Positions 38,004 to 46,573 of a stretch of 64,000 bases of DNA are shown piece after piece; positions within the stretch are counted from its first letter, which is position 1; the number at the start of each line of letters is the position of its first letter. Under the pieces are notes generated by a model. That model had not been told where the DNA came from. It saw only the letters and a list, made by a program, of their open reading frames with translations, and made no database searches. Source of the DNA: Halocynthiibacter namhaensis (GTDB taxonomy: Bacteria > Pseudomonadota > Alphaproteobacteria > Rhodobacterales > Rhodobacteraceae); assembly GCF_000812685.1 (NCBI RefSeq), contig NZ_JWIF01000040.1:1-64000 (forward strand), read 5' to 3'. Made by a program: the position numbers and the translations under genes.

Positions 38004-38037
38004 GTCGACCTAAGCAGAGGCGGGATCCCGCCTCGAC
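38004..38037. repeat. Intergenic palindrome before the HNH gene
   Basis: GAGGCGGGATCCCGCCTC at 38017-38034 is a perfect 18-bp palindrome, flanked by GTCGA at 38004-38008 and TCGAC at 38033-38037, which can extend the pairing. It may end the esterase transcript or bind a protein; no T run follows. Confidence 0.55.
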
Positions 38038-38092
38038 AACCTGTTGGTTTCGGGTCAGATCCCATTTGGCACGCGACCTGCATAGGGCGGTG

Positions 38093-38701
38093 ATGCGTAT
38101 GGACGGTGGACAACAACACAGAGATTCTGGTCAGTCGGCCCCGGTGGTGGCGGGGCTTCGAACACTTGTTTTAAATGCAAATATGCAGCCACTCAGCTGG
38201 GCGCCACTCTCGGTTTGGGATTGGCAAACGGCATTTGTCGCAGTCCACCAAGACCGGGTGTTTCAAGTCAAAACATATGAAGATGTTCAGGTGCATTCCG
38301 CATCTGATAGTTTTGATGTGCCGGCGGTGGTTGCCTTGAAAAGCTATCGCAAGCGTAAGAATGCAGGTTTCACACGATATAATCTGTTCCTGCGTGACGA
38401 ATTTCGCTGTCAGTATTGCGGCGAACGATTTGCGGCCAAGGATCTGACCTTTGATCACGTGGTCCCCCGCAGCAAAGGCGGTGGATCGAACTGGCTTAAC
38501 ATCGTTGCCTGTTGCTCCAAGGACAATCTGCGCAAAGCCAATAAGACACCGCGCCAAGCGGGGATGAAACTATTGCGTGAACCCTTTGAACCCAATGCTT
38601 TCCAGCTGGACAAGGCCGCAAGGCGACGCCCTTTGGCGAAGTCATCACTGCACAACAGTTGGATGGATTTTCTGTATTGGGACGCCGAGTTGGAAACCTA
38701 G
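38093..38701 (+). CDS. HNH endonuclease
   Basis: The 202-residue protein has a CxxC zinc pair in FRCQYCGERF, followed by the HNH core DLTFDHVVPRSKGG, NWLNIVACCSKDNLRK. This chromosomal type is widespread in alphaproteobacteria and is not tied to a mobile element here. The natural substrate is unknown. The start at 38093 has GGGCGG just upstream; a start two codons later is also possible. Its 3' end overlaps that of the convergent radical SAM gene by four bases. Confidence 0.88.
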   Translation: MRMDGGQQHRDSGQSAPVVAGLRTLVLNANMQPLSWAPLSVWDWQTAFVAVHQDRVFQVKTYEDVQVHSASDSFDVPAVVALKSYRKRKNAGFTRYNLFLRDEFRCQYCGERFAAKDLTFDHVVPRSKGGGSNWLNIVACCSKDNLRKANKTPRQAGMKLLREPFEPNAFQLDKAARRRPLAKSSLHNSWMDFLYWDAELET

Positions 38702-39648
38702 GCAGAACAGCTTGCCCCGCCGAGAACGCAAAACTTGGCACAATGCGGATGATTGAGCGCGACGTCTTTTTCGGCCTCTTCCAAACTGTGACCCAAGTCA
38801 AACTCTTCCGCATAGGGAAGCAGGGTGCAAGCCACCACCGACGGGGCTTGGCCGTGCCGTTTCACAACCATTCGAGATGACGCACACATGATGTCATTGG
38901 GGGATTTGTTCAGAATTCCCCAGCAGTCCACGGTGATTTCAGGCACATCAACAGCTTCGTCCATTTCCGGGAAAAGAACTGTCATTCCAGGGTTATACGC
39001 ATCAATCTTAAAGTCGTTATCTGCGTATAGTTTTGCGTAACCATCCCGCGCAGAACGATCATCCTCGTTCCAAAGCTGGCGGCCAGCCGCAGCCAGGTGC
39101 GCCCCAATGGAATTCAGCCAACGCATGCCTTCAAGTGTTTTGGCGAAACTGTCTTTTCCGCGCATTTTGTCATGATTTTCGGCCGACCAATGGTCCAATG
39201 AAATGCGAAACGTGATCTTTTCCCCGAACTCTTGCACCAGTGCCTCGATCCCAGATTTCACAGAGTTCCGCATCATAGGACGCATAGCGTTGGTCAGGAT
39301 CAACACCTCATATCCACGCTCAAGCGCGGCACGGCACATGTGATTAAATTCAGGGTTCATATAGGGTTCGCCGCCAGTGAAGCCGATTTCTCGCACTGGC
39401 CATTTACGCGCGGACAATTGATCAAGATAGTCGGCCACCTCAGTCGCGGACATATAGACCAACGCATCGTTGGTGGGCGAGCTGAGGATATAGCAATTCA
39501 CACATTCGATATTGCACAGGGTTCCGGTGTTGAACCAAAGGGTTTGTGGATCGCGAAGGGGAACCGAAGCGCGACGCTCGCCTTTCGCGGTGATTTTTGG
39601 GTCTTTGAATTTTTGTGCCGCCTGGAGTGTAATTGCCTGATCGTCCAT
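38698..39648 (-). CDS. Radical SAM protein with C-terminal cysteine cluster
   Basis: The 316-residue protein has the cluster-binding motif CNIECVNCYI and the SAM-binding GFTGGEP, so it should generate a deoxyadenosyl radical. The C-terminal part contains six more cysteines (in VDCWG, IMCASS, VACTLL and the ending CAKFCVLGGASC), which suggests an additional SPASM-like iron-sulfur cluster. Such enzymes often modify peptides or cofactors, but no precursor-peptide gene or partner was seen. The substrate is unknown. Confidence 0.85.
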   Translation of the reverse strand: MDDQAITLQAAQKFKDPKITAKGERRASVPLRDPQTLWFNTGTLCNIECVNCYILSSPTNDALVYMSATEVADYLDQLSARKWPVREIGFTGGEPYMNPEFNHMCRAALERGYEVLILTNAMRPMMRNSVKSGIEALVQEFGEKITFRISLDHWSAENHDKMRGKDSFAKTLEGMRWLNSIGAHLAAAGRQLWNEDDRSARDGYAKLYADNDFKIDAYNPGMTVLFPEMDEAVDVPEITVDCWGILNKSPNDIMCASSRMVVKRHGQAPSVVACTLLPYAEEFDLGHSLEEAEKDVALNHPHCAKFCVLGGASCSA

Positions 39649-39799
39649 ATGTATATGCCCTTTTGTCGTCTTGGATGCAGCCTATCCTAGCCATGTCTGC
39701 GCGAAAAGATGTTCACTGGTACATGACGCCATTGTGAAGGCTGATCAACCTGTTAAACTCTGCGCAATTCTGGGTGATATTTGGTTCGCGCACTTGCAT

Positions 39800-39813
39800 T
39801 GGTAGCGCTAACA
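39800..39813. promoter_or_regulatory. LacI-type candidate operator before zwf
   Basis: TGGTAGCGCTAACA is a palindrome with six of seven matching pairs, 55 bases before the zwf start. It differs at one base out of 14 from the inverted site before edd (TGATAGCGCTAACA on the minus strand at 52844-52857). The TAGCGCTA core is usual for LacI-family sugar regulators. Confidence 0.65.
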
Positions 39814-39868
39814 TATATGATGCCCCCAAACCAAACTGCCGTTCAGGCGAAGACATTCAGAGGATCAA

Positions 39869-41320
39869 ATGGTATCACGCGTTATCCCGGTTGAGGTCTT
39901 TGACCTTGTGATATTTGGCGGCACAGGTGACTTGGCCCGTCGTAAAATTTTACCTGGCCTGTATCGTCGTTATCTCGCAGGGCAAATCCCAGAAAATGCA
40001 CGGGTTATCGGCGCTGCGCGGACCGACTTGGATGATGCTGGTTATAGACAATTTGTGAATGACGCGATCTGTGAATTCGTGAAAAGTTCGAAACACGACA
40101 AGGCCCATATCGACGCTTTTGTAAGCCATATCCATTACTTGCCTGTTGATGCTTTAGGGGATGCGGGATGGAACGAATTGGCCGCGATGATGCGCCCCGA
40201 CGTGATCCGGGCGTTCTATTTCTCTGTTGCGCCGCGTTTGTTTGGCCCATTGGCAGAACGCCTTCATGACCACGAAATCGCCGATGGTGACAGTCGTATC
40301 GTGGTTGAAAAACCGTTTGGCCGCGATCTTAAAACGGCCAAAGCGTTGAATGGGGTTCTCGCTGAAAGCTTTGATGAAAAGCAAATCTACCGCATCGATC
40401 ATTATCTTGGCAAAGAAACTGTGCAAAACCTGATGGCTGTGCGTTTTGGCAACATCTTGTTTGAACCGCTTTGGAACAGTCAATATGTCGATCACATCCA
40501 AATTACGGTCGCCGAAAGCGTGGGTGTTGGTGGGCGAGGAAGCTATTACGACAAGTCTGGCGCAATCCGTGATATGATCCAAAACCATCTGATGCAGCTT
40601 TTGTGTTTGATCGGTATGGAACCTCCCAGCGAATTTGAGCCGGATGCGGTTCGAGATGAGAAACTTAAAGTTATCAGAGCGTTAGATGCGCCGGATCCAA
40701 AAGACATCGTGCGCGGACAATACCGTGCGGGTGACGACACGGCGTCTTACCTGACCGATGCGGAGAACCCAGAAAGCAAGACGGAAAGCTTTATCGCTAT
40801 GAAGTTGGGCATTTCGAATTGGCGTTGGAAGGGTACACCGATCTATCTGCGTACCGGAAAACGTCTGCGCGAGCGGACAAGCGAAATCGCAGTCGTTTTC
40901 AAAGATCCGCCACATTCCATTTTCGGTGAACAAGAGGGTCGCCGTGGCAATGTTCTGGTGATCCGTTTGCAGCCAAATGAGGGTATGAACCTTCGAGTGA
41001 CCATCAAAGAACCTGGGCCTGGCGGTATGCGCTTGATTGAAGTGCCGCTTGACATGAGCTTCGCCGAGGCCTTGGCGGATGGTGATGACATTCCCGACGC
41101 ATATGAACGCCTGATCATGGATGTGATGCGCGGAAATCAAACGCTGTTTATGCGTGGTGATGAAGTCGAGGCTGCCTGGGCTTGGACTGATCCGATTATT
41201 GAAGCATGGGAAAGTGCTGGGAAGAAACCAGTTGAATATGACCCCGGTGGTTCCGGACCTGATGACAGTCTAATGTTGTTGCACCGCGATGGTCGCCGTT
41301 GGAGAGAGATTAAAGCATGA
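39869..41320 (+). CDS. zwf: Glucose-6-phosphate 1-dehydrogenase
   Basis: Zwf oxidises glucose 6-phosphate to 6-phosphogluconolactone, the entry step of the Entner-Doudoroff and pentose phosphate routes. The 483-residue protein has the nucleotide-binding FGGTGDLARRKILPGL, VEKPFGRD and the active-site signature RIDHYLGKETVQN. The pgl start overlaps its stop by four bases. A LacI-type palindrome lies 55 bases upstream, matching one before edd. Confidence 0.97.
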   Translation: MVSRVIPVEVFDLVIFGGTGDLARRKILPGLYRRYLAGQIPENARVIGAARTDLDDAGYRQFVNDAICEFVKSSKHDKAHIDAFVSHIHYLPVDALGDAGWNELAAMMRPDVIRAFYFSVAPRLFGPLAERLHDHEIADGDSRIVVEKPFGRDLKTAKALNGVLAESFDEKQIYRIDHYLGKETVQNLMAVRFGNILFEPLWNSQYVDHIQITVAESVGVGGRGSYYDKSGAIRDMIQNHLMQLLCLIGMEPPSEFEPDAVRDEKLKVIRALDAPDPKDIVRGQYRAGDDTASYLTDAENPESKTESFIAMKLGISNWRWKGTPIYLRTGKRLRERTSEIAVVFKDPPHSIFGEQEGRRGNVLVIRLQPNEGMNLRVTIKEPGPGGMRLIEVPLDMSFAEALADGDDIPDAYERLIMDVMRGNQTLFMRGDEVEAAWAWTDPIIEAWESAGKKPVEYDPGGSGPDDSLMLLHRDGRRWREIKA

Positions 41321-41991
41321 ATATCATCAAATATGCCGACGCCGAGATGATGATGATCGATGTCGCCCAAGAGATCGCATCGGATTTAGAAACGGCTTTG
41401 GAAGCGAATGGAAAAGCGTCCTTCGCTGTGCCTGGTGGCACAACACCTGCGCCCTTGTTTGACGTTCTGTGTGCGGCAAATATCGATTGGGCAAATGTTA
41501 CGATCGTGCAGACTGATGAACGTTGGGTGAAAGACAGCTCACCGCGATCAAATGCGCGCTTGATCCGTGAACATCTGCTTGCGGATCGGGCCGCGAAGGC
41601 GACGTTTGTTTCCCTGTATAATCATTGCGAGCAGCCCGAAGACGAGATCGAAAAAACCCGCGAAAAGGTCGCTGAACTTTTGCCGCTTTCGGTGGTTCTC
41701 TTGGGGGTTGGTGCGGATATGCACACCGCCAGCCTGTTTCCTGGCGGTGATAACTTGGCCCTTGCCATTGATCCGTCTGCGCCGTTGGTGATGCCGATGC
41801 GTGTCGACAGTCAAGATGAGCCGCGGATCACATTGACCGAGCCCGCGTTGAACTCTGCCATGGCGAAGCACATTGTCGTCACAGGGGACGAGAAGCTTGC
41901 AGCGCTTGAGAAAGCCAGCGGTCTGTCCGCAATGAGAGCTCCGGTTAACCGTATTTGGGGTGGTGCACGTATCCACTGGGCAAAAAACTAG
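41317..41991 (+). CDS. pgl: 6-phosphogluconolactonase
   Basis: Pgl hydrolyses 6-phosphogluconolactone to 6-phosphogluconate. The 224-residue protein of the NagB/DevB type has AVPGGTTPAPLFD, QTDERWV, SPRSNARLIREHLL and GVGADMHTASLFPGG with the catalytic residues. The start overlaps zwf (ATGA). pgi follows after 22 bases. Confidence 0.95.
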   Translation: MNIIKYADAEMMMIDVAQEIASDLETALEANGKASFAVPGGTTPAPLFDVLCAANIDWANVTIVQTDERWVKDSSPRSNARLIREHLLADRAAKATFVSLYNHCEQPEDEIEKTREKVAELLPLSVVLLGVGADMHTASLFPGGDNLALAIDPSAPLVMPMRVDSQDEPRITLTEPALNSAMAKHIVVTGDEKLAALEKASGLSAMRAPVNRIWGGARIHWAKN

Positions 41992-42013
41992 TTTAAGATC
42001 GAAAGTTAAACCC

Positions 42014-43618
42014 ATGTGGAATAAGCTGAAATCACACATTCAATCCGCTCAAGAAACACCTATCTCGGGTTTGTTTTCTGATCCCGGTCGTGCCGAAAGA
42101 TTTTCGGTTTCGGCGCTGGATATGCTGTTTGATTATTCGAAAACAAGTCTGACGGATGGCTGTGTGAGCACATTGACCGAGATGCTTGAAGAGGCAGGTT
42201 TTACGCAACGCCGCGCTGCAATGCTGTCAGGTGACCACATCAACGAAACCGAGGATCGCGCGGTTTTACACACTGCATTGCGTGCGGCAGAAAGTGATAC
42301 GATCCTTGAGGATGGGCAAAATGTCGTGCCCGAAGTGCATGAGACATTGCGCCGTATGTCGCGTTTCACGAATGCGCTGCGCGATGGTACATTCAAGGGG
42401 CAGGGCGGCGCGATTACAGATGTCGTAAACATCGGTATTGGCGGATCTGATCTTGGTCCCGCTATGGCCTGTCTCGCGTTGAAACCTTACCATGACGGGC
42501 CACGCACACATTTCGTATCCAACGTGGATGGCGCGCATATTCATGAGGTATTGCAAGGTCTTGACCCTGAAACAACGCTGATACTTGTGGCCTCAAAGAC
42601 CTTCACAACGATTGAAACCATGACCAATGCGCAAACGGCACGCGATTGGATGGCAAAACAGGTGCAAGATCCTGGCGATCAGTTCGCGGCCTTGTCATCT
42701 AACCTCGAAAAAACTTCTGAATGGGGGATCCCGGCAGAACGTGTTTTTGGCTTTGAGGACTGGGTCGGTGGCCGATATTCGCTTTGGGGCCCTATCGGTT
42801 TGACAATTATGATCGCAATTGGTTCGGATCGATTTGCACAGTTCCTGCAAGGGGCCCGTGAAATGGATCAACATTTCGCAGACGCCCCGTTGACGCAGAA
42901 TATGCCCGTAATGTTGGCATTGGTTGGGATTTGGCACAATCAGGGACTTGGGTATAGCACGCGCGCAGTTTTGCCTTATGATCAACGTCTTAGTCGACTT
43001 CCGGCTTACCTTCAACAACTTGAAATGGAAAGCAACGGCAAGTCAGTGCGCATGGACGGATCACCTGTTCAAGCCCATTCTGGCCCCATTGTTTGGGGGG
43101 AACCGGGCACCAACGGGCAACACGCATTTTACCAGTTGATCCACCAAGGCACGCGCGTTGTTCCTTGTGAGTTTTTGTTGGCTGCCGAAGGCCATGAACC
43201 TAATCTTGTGCATCAACATGAACTTTTGATCGCGAATTGCTTGGCGCAATCAGAAGCCCTAATGACCGGACGCAGTCTGGAAACAGCCCGTGATATTATG
43301 CAGGAAAAGGGTTTAGTGGGGGAAGAACTTGAACGCCAAGCCCGTCATCGGGTGTTTTCGGGGAACAGGCCATCTACGACGTTGCTCTATCCGAAGTTGA
43401 CCCCCAAAACCCTAGGAATGATCATCGCGCTCTATGAACATCGGGTGTTTGTTGAGGGGGTGATGTTAGGTGTCAATTCTTATGACCAATGGGGCGTCGA
43501 GCTTGGCAAAGAACTTGCCGTCGCGTTGCAGCCGATTGTGTCGGGACAGTCCAGCAGCGATGACAAGGATGGGTCAACTCAACAGTTGGTCAGCTATGTT
43601 CAAAACCTGCGCAACTAG
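42014..43618 (+). CDS. pgi: Glucose-6-phosphate isomerase
   Basis: Pgi interconverts glucose 6-phosphate and fructose 6-phosphate. The 534-residue protein has the signatures GIGGSDLGPAM, DWVGGRYSLWGPIG and GVNSYDQWGVELGK with the catalytic lysine. The ATG at 42014 is used; the longer frame overlaps pgl without a ribosome site. In this organism it probably feeds fructose-6-phosphate back to the cyclic pathway or to cell-wall sugars. Its stop overlaps the end of the convergent thioesterase gene. Confidence 0.96.
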   Translation: MWNKLKSHIQSAQETPISGLFSDPGRAERFSVSALDMLFDYSKTSLTDGCVSTLTEMLEEAGFTQRRAAMLSGDHINETEDRAVLHTALRAAESDTILEDGQNVVPEVHETLRRMSRFTNALRDGTFKGQGGAITDVVNIGIGGSDLGPAMACLALKPYHDGPRTHFVSNVDGAHIHEVLQGLDPETTLILVASKTFTTIETMTNAQTARDWMAKQVQDPGDQFAALSSNLEKTSEWGIPAERVFGFEDWVGGRYSLWGPIGLTIMIAIGSDRFAQFLQGAREMDQHFADAPLTQNMPVMLALVGIWHNQGLGYSTRAVLPYDQRLSRLPAYLQQLEMESNGKSVRMDGSPVQAHSGPIVWGEPGTNGQHAFYQLIHQGTRVVPCEFLLAAEGHEPNLVHQHELLIANCLAQSEALMTGRSLETARDIMQEKGLVGEELERQARHRVFSGNRPSTTLLYPKLTPKTLGMIIALYEHRVFVEGVMLGVNSYDQWGVELGKELAVALQPIVSGQSSSDDKDGSTQQLVSYVQNLRN

Positions 43619-44094
43619 GCTGCGGGCAGGGCACCGTCTAGCAAAATAAACCTTTGCTTAAGGTCCTCGGACAGGGGGCGTTTGCCTTGGCCGTCGGGTT
43701 CCAGGCACACAACGACCGCTTCGCCGGTTGCGCGTAAACCATCGCTCCATAATGCGTATTCCATCGTGAAACTTGTGTTGCGAAACGCCTTGGTACGCGC
43801 GGTCACGAGATAGCTTTCGCCCATATGCATTTCGCGGATGTAATCGGCAGATACGGACTTAACGACAAGGCGAGGGTTATCGTCACCCGGTTGATACGTC
43901 GAAAGCCCCCATTCCCTCATATAGGCGACCCTGACGTTTTCGAACCATGCGAAGTAAACCACATTATTAACGTGATTCAGACTGTCCAGCTCATGGAAAT
44001 GAACGCGGTCAGCCATGCCGTAAGGCCAGTCGCCTTCATAGCCAAACCGAGACATTTCTGCAGGTGAAAGCGGGGTGTGATAACGGGTTTCCAT
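43615..44094 (-). CDS. Acyl-CoA thioesterase, 4HBT hotdog family
   Basis: The 159-residue single hotdog-domain protein has the 4-hydroxybenzoyl-CoA-thioesterase type motif HFHELDSLNHVNNVVYFAWFE with the catalytic aspartate region. The substrate is unknown. The ATG at 44094 is used because the codon three residues earlier is a TTG without a ribosome site. It converges on pgi with overlapping stop codons and is not part of the glucose operons. Confidence 0.86.
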   Translation of the reverse strand: METRYHTPLSPAEMSRFGYEGDWPYGMADRVHFHELDSLNHVNNVVYFAWFENVRVAYMREWGLSTYQPGDDNPRLVVKSVSADYIREMHMGESYLVTARTKAFRNTSFTMEYALWSDGLRATGEAVVVCLEPDGQGKRPLSEDLKQRFILLDGALPAA

Positions 44095-44245
44095 GTGACG
44101 CAATTAACGGAAGAAAATGCCTGGTTCAAGGTTTTGTAGGCCCCAAGGACGAACACCAGTTCTACACTCGGGTTGAACCGAAAGATCTGCACTGACTTTT
44201 CAGTTTGTCTGAGTGGTAAATTAGTGCATCGGAAAGTGACGTGGC

Positions 44246-45694
44246 TTAGCTTTCACGGGCGATTGTTGCGGACACAAGCAGCCCTGGATGCGTGTTGGTA
44301 AAGTTAATCGTACCGCCATGTATTTCGATAATTTCAAGGGCGATGGATAGCCCCAATCCCACGCCTTGGTCCGTAGGTTTTGGGGCCGCGCTTTGGGGGC
44401 GGCCACGTACAAATGGCAATAAAACCTTGTCGATCTGATCGGGGTCTATGCCTGGCCCATTGTCTTGAATGCTGACGTGGAACATGTCCTTTGTCAGGGG
44501 AAGCACCTCAATCGCGGCTGTGTCTCCGTATTTCAGGGCGTTGTTTATCAGGTTCGAAAACGCCCGGCGTAATTTGTCGGGCTGCCCGGTCATCATACAG
44601 GCACTTTCAGATTTAATTGTGATCTCTGTTGCAGGCGAAAAAACCGAACCCGGAGATTGCATATCAAGGTGACTGCAGGGATGGAACGTCACGGGCTTCC
44701 CTGTGTCGCGGTAGTCATTCACAAGGCTTTCCAGCAAGGCGACCAGCGAAAAATTATGCGTTTCCTCAGGCTGGGAGCGAATACTGAGAAGGTTAAGGGC
44801 GCCATCAACGATGCTTGTGACCTCATCCAAGTCGGATTCAAACTTCACGCGCAAATCTTCATCTTCGAGCAATTCATTGCGCAGCCTTAGACGGGTGACT
44901 GGTGTGCGTAGATCATGTGAAATCGCAGCCAAACTTCGAGATTTTCGATCTTGTTCGATGCGGAATTGATCCGTGAGATATTGAAGGCGATGGTTGATGG
45001 TATGTGCTTCGGTGGAAGCAAGAACATCTAACACTGTGTCCTGTGTTTGACGTCGCGCGAGTTGTTGGAAGGGCGCTGTCAGTTTCAGAGAAAGGGCCAG
45101 CGCAAGAGAAATGATCACGGCAAATCCAAACAAGCCAATCAATACGACCATCGGCTGACTTAGCCGGTCCTTCCAAATGGTGGGGGCTGTGATTTCTAAC
45201 GTGGCACCATCGGGCATAAACACAACGAGACGGGCTTTGATATCTTGCCTCGCCATGCCATGGGACAGTTTTGATAACCGTTGACTTGCTGTTTGGTCGG
45301 AACGTCCGGCGCGTAATGCATCGGGAAGGTTCGGTGGTTCCTGAAATACCACAGCACTGCGCAATCGATCTTGTTCCAATTGTAAAATAAGGAGCACGGA
45401 TTGACTTGGCAGTGGGGTGTTGAGGCCACGATGACGTTCCATACTATAGACACCAGAGGTAAGTTGAGTTTGATCTACCAAACCGGGATCAATGGCGCGG
45501 CGGATCAATGCGTGCAGCGATGCCCCTGAGTTCTGTGCGATTGTGAGTGCCGTGCTGCGTTGGTGTAAGCTGTGAGTCACCCATGCCGACAGCAGGGTGG
45601 TTGCAACGCAAACCAACATTATTATCAATGGGATACGTTGTGCTAATGCCCCGGGGATAAAGCGCGCCATGTGCTGGGAATACCCTGAGCGCAT
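44246..45694 (-). CDS. Sensor histidine kinase, GtrS/GltS-like
   Basis: The 482-residue kinase has two membrane segments (about residues 22-40 and 183-203) bordering a periplasmic sensor region, a HAMP-like linker, the phospho-accepting His260 (ISHDLRTPVTRLRLR), and the ATP-binding boxes NLINNALKYGD, DNGPGID and GVGLGLSIALEI. The start at 45694 follows the regulator stop by one base. The position beside a glucose-type ABC transporter, glk and edd resembles the GltR-GtrS glucose system of Pseudomonas, which senses sugar acids; function here is inferred from that context. Confidence 0.88.
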   Translation of the reverse strand: MRSGYSQHMARFIPGALAQRIPLIIMLVCVATTLLSAWVTHSLHQRSTALTIAQNSGASLHALIRRAIDPGLVDQTQLTSGVYSMERHRGLNTPLPSQSVLLILQLEQDRLRSAVVFQEPPNLPDALRAGRSDQTASQRLSKLSHGMARQDIKARLVVFMPDGATLEITAPTIWKDRLSQPMVVLIGLFGFAVIISLALALSLKLTAPFQQLARRQTQDTVLDVLASTEAHTINHRLQYLTDQFRIEQDRKSRSLAAISHDLRTPVTRLRLRNELLEDEDLRVKFESDLDEVTSIVDGALNLLSIRSQPEETHNFSLVALLESLVNDYRDTGKPVTFHPCSHLDMQSPGSVFSPATEITIKSESACMMTGQPDKLRRAFSNLINNALKYGDTAAIEVLPLTKDMFHVSIQDNGPGIDPDQIDKVLLPFVRGRPQSAAPKPTDQGVGLGLSIALEIIEIHGGTINFTNTHPGLLVSATIARES

Positions 45695-45695
45695 A

Positions 45696-46394
45696 TTAAC
45701 CTTGTCCCTGTATATCAGCACAAAATTGGTACCCACGGTTGCGGATGGTCCGAATGAAATCCGCATTTGCGTCAACGGCGTTCATCTTTTTACGCAGCCG
45801 ACTGACCAAAATATCAACGCGTCGGTCTTCTGGATCAAGATCGATGTTGAACACCAGTTTTCCGATGTCTTCGCGTTGCACAGGGATTGGGACTGCATCG
45901 ATCAATTGTAACAGCAAAGCATATTCGGTTGAGCTGAGCGGCAAGTGAATATTCTGAGGGCCGTGCAGTTTCTGATTGCTGCGATCTAGCGTCCAACCGT
46001 TGAATGAAACCTTGCCGGAAATGCGTTTTTCGGTACGTTCACTGCGGCGCAATAGGGCGGTCATTCGTGCAAGTAACTCACGGGGGTTGAAGGGTTTTTC
46101 AAGATAATCATCCGCGCCAAGTTCAATGCCATGTATTCGTTTTTCGTCACCCTTTTCTGCAGATAGGATGATCAAAGGTACGTTGGATGTTTGGCGCACC
46201 CATTGGCAGAAGTCCAAGCCACTTTTCCCAGGCAACATGATATCGACAATAAAGATGTCGAAATCTTTGGGGGAATGATTTTGGGCGTCCTCAGCTGAAT
46301 TGGAGACCACACAGTTGAAATCGCGACGTTCCAAATAGGTCGACAGCAGAGCTGAGATTTCAGCGTCATCTTCGATGATGTGAACTCTGGGCAC
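45696..46394 (-). CDS. OmpR-family response regulator, GltR-like
   Basis: The 232-residue regulator has a receiver domain with the acidic pair EDD at residues 8-10, the phosphorylation site Asp51 (FIVDIMLPGKSG) and the lysine in YLEKPF. A winged-helix DNA-binding domain follows (LSSTEYALLLQL, RRVDILVSRLRKKM, TIRNRGYQF). It is divergent from the sugar-binding protein gene and lies before its kinase. It probably activates sugar uptake by binding the direct repeats at 46421-46496. Confidence 0.92.
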   Translation of the reverse strand: MPRVHIIEDDAEISALLSTYLERRDFNCVVSNSAEDAQNHSPKDFDIFIVDIMLPGKSGLDFCQWVRQTSNVPLIILSAEKGDEKRIHGIELGADDYLEKPFNPRELLARMTALLRRSERTEKRISGKVSFNGWTLDRSNQKLHGPQNIHLPLSSTEYALLLQLIDAVPIPVQREDIGKLVFNIDLDPEDRRVDILVSRLRKKMNAVDANADFIRTIRNRGYQFCADIQGQG

Positions 46395-46420
46395 GAGATT
46401 GGACCTTATTCTTAAGTTGG

Positions 46421-46496
46421 CGGGCAGCTTGCGGGCAGGTTAGTCATGGCATTGGACGCATTGTTTCGCAAGACTGTTACAAAACGCAACAAAACG
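46421..46496. promoter_or_regulatory. Tandem direct repeats, candidate response-regulator sites
   Basis: Between the divergent regulator and sugar-binding protein genes there are two sets of direct repeats. CGGGCAG occurs at 46421-46427 and 46432-46438 (period 11), and ACAAAACG at 46479-46486 and 46489-46496 (period 10). One-turn spacing of direct repeats is typical of OmpR/PhoB-type operators. The second set lies about 80 bases before the transporter start. Confidence 0.45.
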
Positions 46497-46573
46497 ACGG
46501 CTGGGCGGCCGGAGCTTTCGGCGTAGCATTCCCTAGGTTTGAAATTGCCTGAAATTGATTCTGGGAGGAACTC

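Noticed and set aside
38093-38701. HNH nuclease as part of a homing or restriction element
   Set aside because: No intron, intein, methyltransferase or recombinase lies next to it, and base composition fits the surroundings.
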